DNA from: Spinellus fusiger
Taxonomy: Eukaryota; Mucoromycota; Mucoromycetes; Mucorales; Phycomycetaceae
Length of the DNA stretch: 64,000 nt
Direction: 5' to 3'
Assembly: GCA_025094145.1 (NCBI GenBank)
Contig: JALLLS010000061.1
Coordinates: 124,001-188,000 of the forward strand
Each line of letters opens with the position of its first letter. The stretch's first letter is position 1. This document shows, one piece after another, positions 45,021-56,354 of the stretch. The notes under the pieces were generated by a model. It ran no database searches. It had not been told where the DNA came from and saw only the letters and a program-made list of their open reading frames with translations. A program made the position numbers and the translations under genes.

Positions 45021-48000
45021 AAAAAAAAATAAGAGTCAAATCAAAAAGAAGGATGATAAAGGAAGTGTGTACGACAAAGCTAACTTACTCAAGCTGAGTC
45101 CACTTAAAAATGCAATTTAGAAATAGAATGGCAAATCGCCCAAAGTTACACGTAATGACGATGAATGCCATCTCCATAAAACTTGATATAATCAGAGAGC
45201 TCAGTCTTCTCACTTGACTCTTTATTATGAAGCAGTAATAAAGCTAAACATAAAAGTAAAGTTAGAAAAGGAGTCATTGTTCCTGTAAACAGTTCACTAC
45301 TATTCCTGTGATTGTACTTCAGACTGCCTACTTTCTTTAGTAACAGTAAAGTAATTTCATTTTACCTCATTTTTGAAGGGCTGAACAAAAAAGGAATATA
45401 TATTTGCAGTTAAAAAATCAATGCAGATGTCAAAAACTCAAGAAAGTCAAACGAGATTGCGACTTTTGACTGTTACAAGAGCAGCGACCGAACAAAATGT
45501 TACACATGATACATATTTAAACCCGATAAACCTTAATTTTGATGAACCCAACGCTGGATTTTGAAGATAATTAAAGAACTGCTGTTTCATAATGTAAGTA
45601 TTTCTCAATGTATTCAACTACAACCTAATTACTGATGTGTTTTATAGGCACCACTAAAACATTAACATTATTTATTATCCCTAGTGACAATAGATATTAC
45701 CATGTGGGATCATACAAGTGTTAACTGGGGTGTAGTCTATATTTATTTATGGAAGCAACAAACAGCAACAAAATGAGAGAAGAAATATCCACATTTTTGT
45801 TTGACACTATTGTGAATGTTTTTTTTTATATTTCTATTTCCAATAGAAAAATACCGTGTCTAAACTCCTGCGAATGAGGTTGGTTATTCAAGGTTGTTAA
45901 TTGGTGGTTTCATGGCTATACCTTACAGTACTATAGGCAGCTCTCATGACCCTTCTACAATATCAGGAGGTCCAGAAAAATTAATGTAAAATATAAGGAA
46001 AAAAGGCCAGGTTAAATATACCAATTGAAGGATTTATTTTTATCTCTAAAAGCTCATCTTCCTTACAGCACCAATTCCTGTCGAGCCAGGTTATTACGCC
46101 TTATGGAAAAAGTCTATATCTTAGCAAAGCACTTTCTATCATTTGTTATTGTTCCAAGGGTCTATTTTCTATATTTAGTTTTCAAGTTTGTATATTATAC
46201 AAAGGCATGGTTTACTACATAATCTCAATTTGTTGGAAGAAGGAGAGATTGAAGATCCCAGAAGTGTAGTCATGCAAGGGCCCTTTGTGTCATAAAATAC
46301 ATTTTTGCACCTCTTTTTAGAAAATAGCAATTGAAGAATGCCTGTCATTATAGTTAAATTCAGGCCTGGGAATGCCTAAATTATTTTTATATTCTCAAAA
46401 GTGATTGAGCTAAATACACATTCTGAAACCACGCTGCCTTTCTCTCTCTACACGTGTAATAAATCTAAGCTTACCTGTGTGCTAAATTCCATATTCCACC
46501 TTTGCTTTCCTCTGTCGGCGTAATTAGCTAAAGATCGATCTTATTTTCTCTCTCTTTTTTTCCATCTTTCTAAAAGGGTTCTCCAACCTAACTACTTGAT
46601 GTTTTGCAGGGTTCATCAACCGTCCTTATGGTTTGCCTGGACTAGGATCGCCCAGTTACTGGATGATCGATAATTCCTACTCCGTACCGGATTCCAAATG
46701 AGATCTTTAAGCATTAGCATAGCCATCGACATATCCATGCATATTTTTAGTATGTGATATCTATGCTATCTTGATCTCGATTGCTTACATTATCATATTC
46801 AAGGGATCCAGTGTCCCCATTTCTCCTCATCAACACAAGTGGCCTATTGGATCTCACGTGATGTCTATTTGAAGTCTCGGCCTATGAGTATACCTTTTGT
46901 TCACCTGGTGCTGAGTTCTCAATGTTTGTACTATCGTATTTTAGCTAGACTATTTATTTGAGTATGAGTTTTAGCTGGACAAGATTGATGCTGCAGCAAA
47001 AAAAAAGACTGTCTATTCTTTTGGATCTAAGGAATTATCTTAGACAGGTGTCTTATCTTTCTAGTATCCCATGAAAAATCGTACGATATTCAACCGACAA
47101 GGGTCGTCCATTGACTTCAAGGTGTAACCTACCTTCATTGTTAACCAAGCTTTGACAGTTTATTATATTCCTATTTAATTTAAGGGTTTCTACTTGTAAA
47201 AGGGTCTTTTTTTTTACAATGACTGTAAATAAGTCAGGGTGGCAAAAGCCAACACTAGTTTATCAGTAGTAAAACGATACAGGACCCTTTCTACCAAAAT
47301 AAAGTATAGCTCTGAAATGTAAAATTAGTTTAATAAAGAAAAAGTGGATTGAATACAATAAACTCGCTTGCTACTGTAGCCTAGTAAGCTATAGGCTGTC
47401 TATACGTTATTGATGTAATGTAGTAATATATTCATGTAATAATGAATAAATTACAGATATTTTATTTATTATGTATTGTCTATAATAGAGTACAGCTTCA
47501 TAACACTACTGCTCAATGATGTGATGCATGCGTGACTCAGTAAAGTGTCAACCTATAGCTCATTCTCGGTCTTATGCCTTGGTCTTCTTGTTCGTATTGA
47601 TTTCGTATTGTATATTGAACACATACTATCCCACTGAGATTTATTTCAATAAGAACAAGTCAAGGAGTAGCTATGATGAAAGGACATCTGTCAATAAGTG
47701 AGCTATAAGAAATCGATTTGCGTGGCTGGTAAAAATTCATTTCATAAATGATGGTTTCAGACATAGGCCTGATCAGTTCAAGTGCCTTTTTTCACTGCTT
47801 AGCTCCAAATTTGTGATGTATGGAATAAAGATATCATAGCTCATAGTGTCATTACAAAATTCAGAAGAAATTTAAATGTTACTCTTGCACATGACTCATG
47901 AGAGTATTTAGCCTCTCATGAAGTTACCAATTTACAATGAATAAATTCAATTTAAGTAATAAGCAAGCATTTGTACTTACTTATATTTGATAATAAATGA

Positions 48001-48240
48001 TAATAAAGCTCAGCCTTAAAATACAGGAAAAATGACTGATTCCTTCAGTTACACGGATCAGTATAATCGGAGGAGTGAATTGTTATACGTGTAAAGATTG
48101 AAATACGTCCCACCGATCGATGAACCTTGAATAGTTATATGAGAGATCAAAATTAAGAAGCAGATCATCGGTAGCACTGGCGTTGGGCTCTACAAGCACT
48201 ATCTGTGGAACTAAAATATGTTTTGCTTCCCAAATATCAT
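45021..48240. other. Long gene-free AT-rich stretch
   Basis: About 3.2 kb with frequent stops in all frames. I see no tRNA, repeat end or conserved motif. Short frames (for example 46025-46222) look like chance. Confidence 0.45.
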
Positions 48241-48276
48241 ACTTATTTGTAGATTAAAATGAGAATCGAAACACAC

Positions 48277-48286
48277 ATATATAAAG
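48277..48286 (+). promoter_or_regulatory. TATA box of the small orphan gene
   Basis: A TATATAAAG run about 60-70 bp before the ATG at 48348, followed by a CT-rich tract (tttccctttttttttttctt split at 20) that runs to a C-rich leader. Confidence 0.55.
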
Positions 48287-48347
48287 CCCTCATTTCCCTT
48301 TTTTTTTTCTTTCTACATTACAACTGAACACTTCTTCCATCTTCACC

Positions 48348-48737
48348 ATGCAACTCTTCCTTACTGAAAAATGCATTACTTTGCAACGTCACTTTTGCCA
48401 AGGCCAATCTCACAATAACAAGAAAGGCTTAAAAACAACTCGTACTGGAAGACTCTATCAATCTATTGCCATTGCTCGTCTTAACAAATGCATTCGCAAC
48501 ATTACCTCCATCACACACAAATCCAATGTTAATCAAAAGTCTTTTCCTGACAAAAAACGCAACTCAACTTATTCATTCATGTCCTCATTTTCGAGTTACA
48601 CTTGCCAATCAACACATTCGGGAAATGCCTCTATTTCCTCAACAATGTCTGCCAAATCAATGGAGTTGGAGTCTCTTATCTTTGATACACCTACTGTGAC
48701 TCTCTATATCAGTCCTCCTCCAAGCCGCCACTACTGA
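48348..48737 (+). CDS. Small orphan protein, 129 aa
   Basis: Not recognised. The reading is supported by promoter layout (TATA box, CT-rich tract), a good start context (cttcaccATGc) and a compositional change from the AT-rich flanks. The protein is basic in its first half (residues about 1-70, with KKGLKTTRTGRLYQSIAIAR) and Ser/Thr-rich in the second (SSFSSYTCQSTHSGNASISS), ending in PPPSRHY. No signal peptide, membrane helix or known motif. No intron is needed. It could be a lineage-specific protein or a chance frame in a noncoding transcript. Confidence 0.5.
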   Translation: MQLFLTEKCITLQRHFCQGQSHNNKKGLKTTRTGRLYQSIAIARLNKCIRNITSITHKSNVNQKSFPDKKRNSTYSFMSSFSSYTCQSTHSGNASISSTMSAKSMELESLIFDTPTVTLYISPPPSRHY

Positions 48738-49461
48738 ATGCTCTCTACTGGTGCCTGAATTTCCCACTTTCTTTTTTAAAAAAGAAAAACAAACCCGCTG
48801 TAATTTATACCCCAAACTTGATTATCTTTAGTATGCCCATCACCTTAATTTGTACATAAACCTACTACCATTAATTTCTAAGCTCTTTATAACTCGTAAA
48901 TGAAGAAATAAATATAAATACCTGTCAATCTATTTGTGTACATTGCCAACTATAGACTTTGTGATTTGTTTAATTTTGTGTTCATCTTCAACGGGTGTGT
49001 CTAAACAATGATATAGTATACCGTAGTGTGATATAGGCATTACAAACTCATTATTAATCATAGGTCTATAAGTGATTGATTTGTCACTTTTTGCTCTATA
49101 GCTTGACAGGGCTCATTCTCATAAATCAAATTGCAAGATATTTGTGATCCGTGCTACACTACACGAATCATTCCCCCACAACAAGCTTAGTCATAAGAGA
49201 ATTCCGAAGATTAGAAGATTTTTTGTCTATTGAATAGACTGTACTTTTATTATTAATGATGAGTGGGTAGGATGGTCTGTGTCCATCTATTGAATAAACA
49301 AGTGTATAAAATGTAGTTCATTTAATACTCTTATTCTATACATATTTCATTGACTTGGCAATAGAAATGAAAATAAAGTTTAGTAATAAAGTTTAATAAT
49401 AAATTTGGAGTTCAAATACTACTACCTTTCTTTATTACAAATATTATTCCAAGTAAATAAT
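48738..49461. other. Intergenic region with tail-to-tail gene ends
   Basis: Lies between the 3' ends of the orphan gene (plus) and the SRR1-like gene (minus). AATAAA at about 48908 could serve the former. No other gene is supported. Confidence 0.4.
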
Positions 49462-50543
49462 CTAAGCTTTCTTATCAGATTCTATTGGGAGTTCATATTG
49501 GGTCTCTTCCCAGAATTTAGTGTCTACTACAGACATCTTAGCATCTGTAAATTGTTGTATAGATAGATCATTAAAGATCTGGTTGTTGTCGAATTCCTTG
49601 GGGAAAGAGACAGTATCAATCATCTCAACAGCTGGAATAAGGTAAGGACACTCTTTTCTCAAGTCTTTATCCAGTTGACTAGATATTAAGCATTGAATAA
49701 CAAGGATAGAATTGGAGTCGACTCTTGTTAGTTTTGTTACCTTCCAACATACATGTCGAATCGATTCCCTATCAGTGTGACATTTGCTAGTTTCTCTTGA
49801 CTCCAATTTGCACTGAGAGTATTACTGTACAATCCCCTTCCACAATGAGGCATATAAAAGAGTGTGGAGTGGGTCACTGTCCGTTTGCCTTGCTGCTCAT
49901 GGTTTTAATCTCTATTCCACACTCTTTTACCTACCTCATTCTCCTTGATGATCTCCATAGCATGTAGTTCACATGTTTCCTTATCAAGATCAGTCATAAC
50001 AGGATCAAAAATATACATCTTTCCTGGAATCTAATGGACAATGAAGGATTACTTGTGCATTCTCATTTCACTCTATTACTTTTAAAAGATCATAAATCAT
50101 GAGCACCAATACAAACTGGTACTGAGCAATCTTTGACTTTTGCATGGATCCGATTCCATAGCATACAATGTCTTCGTATTTCTTATTGATAAGATGTTCA
50201 TTGAATAGCTCTAATTACAACCTGCCAAGTTATAATGTTGGTAGTTGATACATTATTCTACCTAATAGGTCCTTGTAAAATCTACTCTCAACTAATGTCT
50301 CCCTAGCAACATATCAGTTTCTCTCTCTCTCTATAAAAAACTATGTCTTTTTTCCCCAGTATGATTTTACTTTCTCTGAGCAAGAGTTGTTTTCATATCC
50401 TCCAGTGTCCAGTCGTCACAGTCTTTAAAAACATGCTTGTTCTCATGACGTTTGCCCCTTTTCTTTTTACTGGCGACTGTCTTATATTTAAAGCTCTTTT
50501 GAACGGTAACAAACCCGTCTTGGTCAGGTTCAGGTTCAGGCAT
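49462..50543 (-). CDS. SRR1/Ber1-like protein, six exons
   Basis: Member of the SRR1 family (plant clock-input SRR1, yeast Ber1); the molecular activity is unknown. Exons on the minus strand: 50543-50371, 50302-50262, 50210-50080, 50030-49931, 49876-49753 and 49723-49462, giving 276 aa. Start MPEPEPDQDGFVTVQKSFK (an upstream ATG at 50693 would add a poly-Leu run coded by a microsatellite, so it is rejected). A basic patch (KYKTVASKKKRGKRHE) leads to the SRR1 core: YEDIVCYGIGSMQKSKIAQY, MYIFDPVMTDLDKETCELHA, TLFYMPHCGRGLYSNTLSAN, then the C-terminal FNDLSIQQF. Introns 1-4 are 49-68 nt. Intron 5 (49752-49724) would be only 29 nt yet is needed to keep frame; otherwise the gene carries a frameshift there. 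Confidence 0.85.
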
Positions 50544-51072
50544 AATAACAAGAATAGATAGAGATAGAGACAGAGGTAGAAAATACAGGCCAATAGATAA
50601 GTGAATAAATAATAATAATAGTAATAGTAATGATAATAATAATAATAATAATGAAGCAGTACAGTCCAATGGATGTGACAAAGTTTCCTTCATTGAAAGC
50701 CACGTCTTTTACAAGAAGATTAAGACCCAGACATCGATCAGAAATCATAGTGTTGAAGATAGGTATCCATTCAGAATACAACCAAAAAAAGAAAAAAAAA
50801 GAAAAAAGAGAAAAAAGCACAAGTTAAGCTTGACGCTGTGGGTATTTCACCCATGACTGGCTCTGTCTCTTTCCATGTCTCTCTCATTGCACAGATATTC
50901 CCTGTTCTCCTATGGACCGGGCATTTAAAGCAAGATCGACGTCACTTATTACGTAGGCTGTATTTATTTTATTGTGAACAAAGCGTGTCCATACTTGTCT
51001 CATTGAAAGCCCTTTTTTTTACTTCTTTAGCGGAGTCCCATTCCTAGTTGATTTGTTCAATTCTTCTTTACC
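50544..51072. promoter_or_regulatory. Divergent intergenic region
   Basis: 529 bp between the start codons of the SRR1-like gene (minus) and the bromodomain-like gene (plus), probably holding both promoters. It contains an (AAT)n-like microsatellite (about 50606-50652) and an A-rich run near 50785-50815, nucleosome-disfavouring features common in fungal promoters. No TATA box is obvious on either side. Confidence 0.45.
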
Positions 51073-52936
51073 ATGCCATCTACGCGTTCAACAAGACCAG
51101 GAAGAACACCACCACCAAACTATTCAAACAGCAGCGAACAAAGCGGTTACCAGGACAGTGACTCTTCTTCTGTTGATACTATGGAACCACCACGCGCACA
51201 TTCCAGCAGCCCCGATACAGCACAGCCCCAGATACCAGTATTGGCACGATGCTTTATGGAAGTCCTCATGTGCGAATAAATAAGAATAATAGCAAAACAC
51301 CCTATGCTTATTAACATGCTGCTTTATTGCTTTTTTATGCTGAATAGAAGCGACACACGGGGTCGACTGTTGAGTAGTGGCTTGAGTTCAGAGACGAATG
51401 TTTATCTTGAGCTGATTCAAGACAAGCTCACTACAGATGCCTATGTCCATGTCCATGAGTTCAAGGTGATTCTTAAATCCACTGCTGATTTTATAAAACT
51501 GAGGTAGAAAGTCCTTTATTAGCATGATGTGGACCAGTTATTTCATGCTGCGTTGAAGACAATAGCACACAACCGAGCTGACAGTGAAGCATTGATGAAA
51601 CTGTATTTCTCTTCTATGAATACACTTCGCCTGGAAACACAAAGAATAAAAAGGAAACTCGGCAAAAAAGACACAGAAAAAGACACAGAAAAAGACATGG
51701 AGAATGCTGTCTTTCTACAGACGGCCTTGTTTCGACCCACACTGGATGGATTTGTATTCACAGACATAGCCTTCCAAACAGCAACCGATGAAAAAATGCG
51801 TAGGTTCTGTCTGCTGGAGACGACAGTGTAGGTTGGACTGATGCCATTCACTTTATGTTGTAGCCACCTCTATTCAAGAACTTGCCGTTCATCCAACTTC
51901 TTCTGATGTATTTGATATTCCTCACTTGAAATCGACTGTCCCTCCACCCCCTCGTTTTCCTCCAAAGATATTCCGTCATGAGGACAAGCATCTTGTGCCT
52001 AGTATGTACTTTGATAGTGAGAATGTATCTTGTTGGATGACTCATGTGTTGTTGTCTCTAGTTCAATGGCTGGATTATGGTGCCTTTTCAAGTTTTGCTC
52101 CTGCTTGTGATTCTAACAATGCCAATGTGTCTTATGAAAACACTTACATGGGGAGAGCAGCCAAGAGATTCAGAAAATGGGAGAAGAAATATAGAAGCCT
52201 TCAGACCTTGGGGAAACAGCCAAGCCATTTAAAGCAAGCTCAGCGTAAACAGGATGCAGAAGTATTGCCCAATACACAGTCTGGAACCAGTGGAGGATCT
52301 TCTGAGAGTAAAATAGATACCTCTTGGCTGGAGAAGCATGGATTTGATGTGGAGGCTATTATGAGTGCATCACAGAGCGGAAAGTTCAGTGTAGACGACA
52401 TCATCACAGCAAACACTAGTAGCACTGAGACCACATTAGAAAGAAATGGACAGCTTCTAGAACAGCTTATTGAGTGCCAAGAGTACCGGTTTGGATTGGG
52501 AGATGCACGGTGGGGAAGTATTGATGAAAAAGAAAAGGAGATTGGTAAGTGCTATTGTTGTTATTGTTGTTATTTTAATAAAGAGAATACTTGTCCATGC
52601 ATCTCATCTATTGTATTCATCTATATTTTAGCAAATACACTACAAACTCATCTTCACAAACTAATGAATCAATTGCCACCCAAGGCTATTGTAAAGACTG
52701 ATGATGTGGATTACGCTATGGAAGTATTGCCGTTGTTTGAATCTGCTTACCGCGGCACTCTGTCACTCAGCAAGCCATTTGCATTTCCAACTACAGACAA
52801 AGCTGAGCCTTTGCCACCCTATGCAAACATTACGCCTACTTATGCAAAGGAGCGATGGAGAATTATTGACGTTGCGCTTATACATCAGAAGCAAACCAAC
52901 AATAACAATATTAGTAGTAGTAGTAGTAGCAGTAGC

Positions 52937-52970
<34 letters not shown>

Positions 52971-53218
52971 GTAGTAACAACACCAACACCAACACCAACA
53001 CCAACACCAACACTAATAACAGTCCATCTTCAGCCCAATATCCACAGCAACAACAAACAAATCACTCTCCTGGAAATCATACAGTCTATGATAAACCCCA
53101 AATAAACCAAGGATGGTCACAGCAATCCCATCTCTTCCAGCAACAAAACAGACACATCTCTAATACAGGATCACAAATAGCATCTCCTAGTCCGCTCGGA
53201 TTAGCGCCACTCCCATAA
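51073..53218 (+). CDS. Bromodomain-like, Asn/Thr-rich protein, five exons
   Basis: Possibly a chromatin-associated protein; not firmly recognised. Exons: 51073-51269, 51348-51465, 51538-51799, 51864-52544 and 52632-53218, with GT-AG borders and matching phase, 614 aa. Start context is taccATGcc. The N-terminus is Ser/Pro-rich. About residues 85-145, spanning exons 2-3, read LELIQDKLTTDAYVHVHEFK then LFHAALKTIAHNRADSEALM. This is like the ZA-loop/BC part of a bromodomain (Y..eF..D….N), but the conserved first helix is weak. Two later blocks look conserved: RFPPKIFRHEDKHLVPSMYF and SAYRGTLSLSKPFAFP..PYANITPTYAKERW. The tail has poly-Ser/Asn and (Asn-Thr)n runs from microsatellites, then a Gln-rich end. 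A role in an RSC/SWI-SNF-type complex is only a guess. Confidence 0.7.
52912..53022. repeat. Compound coding microsatellite
   Basis: (AGT/AGC)n, then (AAT)n, then (AACACC)n in the last exon of the gene at 51073. They code Ser, Asn and Asn-Thr runs and are likely length-polymorphic. Confidence 0.9.
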
Positions 53219-54370
53219 TTATGAAAATAAATTAGATTGTGTTAATTGCAGTAAAACAGCTATTATTATTGTTATTATTATTGGCCAAAATATTATATCT
53301 ACAGCAGAACTAGTAACTAGGCCAGAATGGAAGAAAGAATAGGCAATTAGTTTCTTTAGAATTGCATTAGAAGTAAGGTCCCAATTTGAGTCACAAGCAT
53401 AATTAAGATGATACTATAGAAACAGAGCATAGCCGTGCTTAGATACTATTCTTATTTATTATAAAATAAGATTGTTAGTAGAAGCAAATATAAGAAAATA
53501 AATAGTGCATCATTGATCAGTCAACAATAAACAGTAAATGAAGAATAACCAGTGCACCACAGTACTCTCTTTTAATTATGCATTCTAGTAGTGCTACGCT
53601 TCCAACATTGTTTTTTTATGCCCGATCTTTCATGATTTTATATATAAAAGTATACTCTACAAAAGAACGAGGATTCCAGCCTTTTGTGATCATTGAATGG
53701 GTCATCTTATTCCCTTTTATCGACTGTTCATAGCACTTTTTATACAAGAGTGCTTTGTTTCCTATTTTATAGGTGCCTCAATCTATGCAATAATAATAAT
53801 AAATTACAATCTTGTTATTTATTATCTATTTATTATAATAATTGGTGTACATATCTTGCCATTAGCAGGTAATAATAATAAGATGGATCTTCGTTGGACC
53901 GAATGTCAAAAGAGAGCCCGCTTCAAAGCCTCGTGGAAGAGGTCCCTTGCCCTGTATGGCTAATTCTATAGAGAGAGAGAGATGAGCCTATTAAGGAATC
54001 TTAAGTCAGCCAGTTGCCTCTATCCCAAGATTAAACTACTCTTAATGATCCACAGAAAGTAGCAGAACAAAACAACTTGATATATAAATATATTTATATT
54101 TATATTTATATATATATATGTGTGTGTGTGTACATTATCACTGGAATACAAATCACATATAGTGTATACATTCTAACAAGTAAGTTTATTATAAGTAATG
54201 TCACTCTATTTCTTATGATTTCACTAAAGAGTATTTATCCTGAAAAGACAGAAAAAAATCATCAATGTTGATTCATAATGCTAATAACTATTAAAATATA
54301 CACTAATATTAACATGTATAGTTCAATAATTATTCATATACATGGATTGTCTTGGTCGTCTACATCATTA
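53219..54370. other. Intergenic, with a doubtful small frame
   Basis: A TATATAAAAG near 53640 precedes an 88-codon frame (53697-53963) with a hydrophobic middle; I cannot support it as a gene. A (TA)/(TG)n run lies at about 54080-54131. Confidence 0.4.
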
Positions 54371-54666
54371 CACATCAGGAGGTCTTTAGGATATAAAAGG
54401 AAATAGTCGAAATACAATTGTTTAAAAATGACCGATTTGAAAAGGAGCAAAAATAAATTATGTATTTATGTTAGATTTTAAATAAAAACTATGTTGATTT
54501 ACCTGTAAATATCTGAATCCCGGAGGAAACCACTTTCGATGTGGCGACATATGATATGAATGCATCAAAAAATATCTATGCTTCTCTACAGAATAGAACT
54601 GGTCGGTGGAGACCCTTTAAACACTCTTCTGCAATTGTATAGATATTCTTTAATGCATTCATATCC
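54371..54666. mobile_element. Foldback MITE, truncated second copy
   Basis: Starts after TA with cacatcaggaggtctttagg and follows the element at 43027-43504 read in the opposite orientation (its arm is closer to the right arm of that copy, and the central loop is reversed accordingly). It ends abruptly at gcattcatatc, so the other arm is missing. Confidence 0.85.
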
Positions 54667-54699
54667 TTGCTCTAAACCATTCCATAACTTTAGCAAGCG

Positions 54700-55228
54700 T
54701 GGATACTGTTGAAATTCATGAATACCTCAGTGAGGATATTTGTGATATAAGTGTGGCAGATCTTGAAAAGAAAAATAAAACAAAGTAACTGTTAGAAGAG
54801 CTTTTTATATTGGGTGAGAGGTCAATAATGCTTACCCTCTATGTTCGAAATTTATCAACATCAACCATAAGAAGATATCCACCCTTTTGTCTCTTTTTCA
54901 ATGATTGATATAAAACTCTCGTCAAACCAACACAATAGCCTTTAAATTTGGTAGTATCTTTTCCTTTCATTCTTGTACCATAAGCAATGACTGGCAGCTT
55001 GGTAGGATCACACTCCAATCCTTTTAGGTGCCAATACCCCCTTTTAATAATAAAACAGTAAAAGCAATTAGTTCGAGATGTATTAATGTACTCTATGTGT
55101 GTCGTATTACCCTTGCACTGGCACCTTCCTCTTGCCTTTGTCTTTGTAACGGATTCACTGGGTTTATTAAAATAAAAGAATATAAAATAGAAACCAACTA
55201 ACATATCAGACACAATAAACATACACAA
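54700..55228 (-). pseudogene. TnpB-like/Fanzor-like C-terminal relic
   Basis: Minus-strand remnant of an RNA-guided-nuclease-like protein of a type different from the one at 19145. One part (about 55190-55110) reads SESVTKTKARGRCQCK. After an intron-like gap (GTAATA…AAAAG, about 55108-55038) comes YWHLKGLECDPTKLPVIAYG, then CVGLTRVLYQSLKKRQKGGY, then LLMVDVDKFRT, followed by a stop. Past a second intron-like gap (GTAAGC…TTCAAG) lies ICHTYITNILTE. The order '…KKRQ.GG…hhVDEFRTS..C..C' is that of the RuvC-II strand and zinc ribbon in fungal TnpB-like proteins; here the Glu position reads Asp and the second Cys is Tyr. The N-terminus and RuvC-III are not seen. The family call is from memory of the motif pattern. 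Confidence 0.42.
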
Positions 55229-56140
55229 ACACTCACCAGATCACAACTGTTGGTTTATATGCCAGACACAGGAAAACAAAATAAAAAGGATAGAAGTTAT
55301 AAAGAACAACAGACAGTGTGTTTGGCAGGTTTTTATATCCGAACAGAAAAGAACAAAACGAATTTTCACAAGTCATTTGCTTAATCAGAACTACCAAAGT
55401 AATGCAGACTACAACAACATTTTAGAAAGAAAAAGAATTGCTTAAAGAACAGTTGCCTAGTTACCAGTTGTGATCAAGTCGTGTGTTGTGTTCCTGTTCA
55501 TGTACCCTCTTTGATTTCCCTAGACCAGCCTTTGTATCCAATACTCCATTTTGTAATCCCTGCTAGAGACTCAATATCTATACATTTATCTCTCTAGTGG
55601 TCCTATTGATAACCACAGTGCCCTTTACTACAGAATAAAGGATATATTTTACAAAGTTACATAGTATAGATCTTGAGGCTAATTTTATATATTTTTAAGC
55701 TATAAGGACCAAAACTATACGATAATAACATCTCAGTGAATTCAGAGATGGATTTCCTCCTCTTGTTCTATGTATGTTTTAAGGGAAGAGATAAACTTTA
55801 TTTACAATAAAATCACTTTATTGAATTCTATGGACTTGAAATACAGGACCAAGATTATACACACTGTAGGATAGGGCAGCCACCTTTCCCAGTCTGCTTG
55901 GATGTTCTATGAAATCGATAGCTATTGCTTGAGAATAGCAAAATAGTCAAATTCATAGTCAAATTCATAGTAAAAGAAATGCCAAACTAATATAAAAAGT
56001 GTAATTGTCTACATTCTTAATAAAATAGACTTTAATACAAACAGCTTCCTAGAGTATAAACAAGATAAGCTTTAAGGACTTGGATAGCTGACTGTTTCTT
56101 GTTCTCGACTTTTTTTCTTTCTGTATTCCCATAGGGTATA
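55229..56140. other. Gene-free AT-rich stretch
   Basis: No supported gene or repeat end, apart from the weak similarity of 55875-55915 to 18270-18300. Confidence 0.4.
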
Positions 56141-56238
56141 CCATTTCCGAGAAGTAATGTCACATTCACTTGTCACATCTGCGTAAATATTGTATTATAA
56201 ATATTTATGAAACGCGACATTAATTTCTGGAAGTAGTG
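56141..56238. mobile_element. 98-bp MITE, copy 2, TA-flanked
   Basis: Same length and only a few substitutions from 6096-6193; TA at 56139-56140 and 56239-56240. Such close identity between sites 50 kb apart points to fairly recent movement. Confidence 0.9.
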
Positions 56239-56354
56239 TACCATTATTATTACAACTACCAGTCTGCCTTCTGTCACTCCATACCCTTCTCTTTTCTGTC
56301 AATTTCCGTATGAGTGACCAGCCTTACGACGTCCTGTGTGTCTCCTGTCTCATA

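Noticed and set aside
50544..50693. Poly-Leu N-terminal extension of the SRR1-like protein
   Set aside because: It comes from an (AAT)n-type microsatellite read on the minus strand; the start MPEPEPDQ at 50543 fits the family better.
53697..53963. 88-codon frame after a TATA-like sequence
   Set aside because: Mostly Ile/Tyr from AT-rich repeats and no recognisable content; not strong enough to list as a gene.
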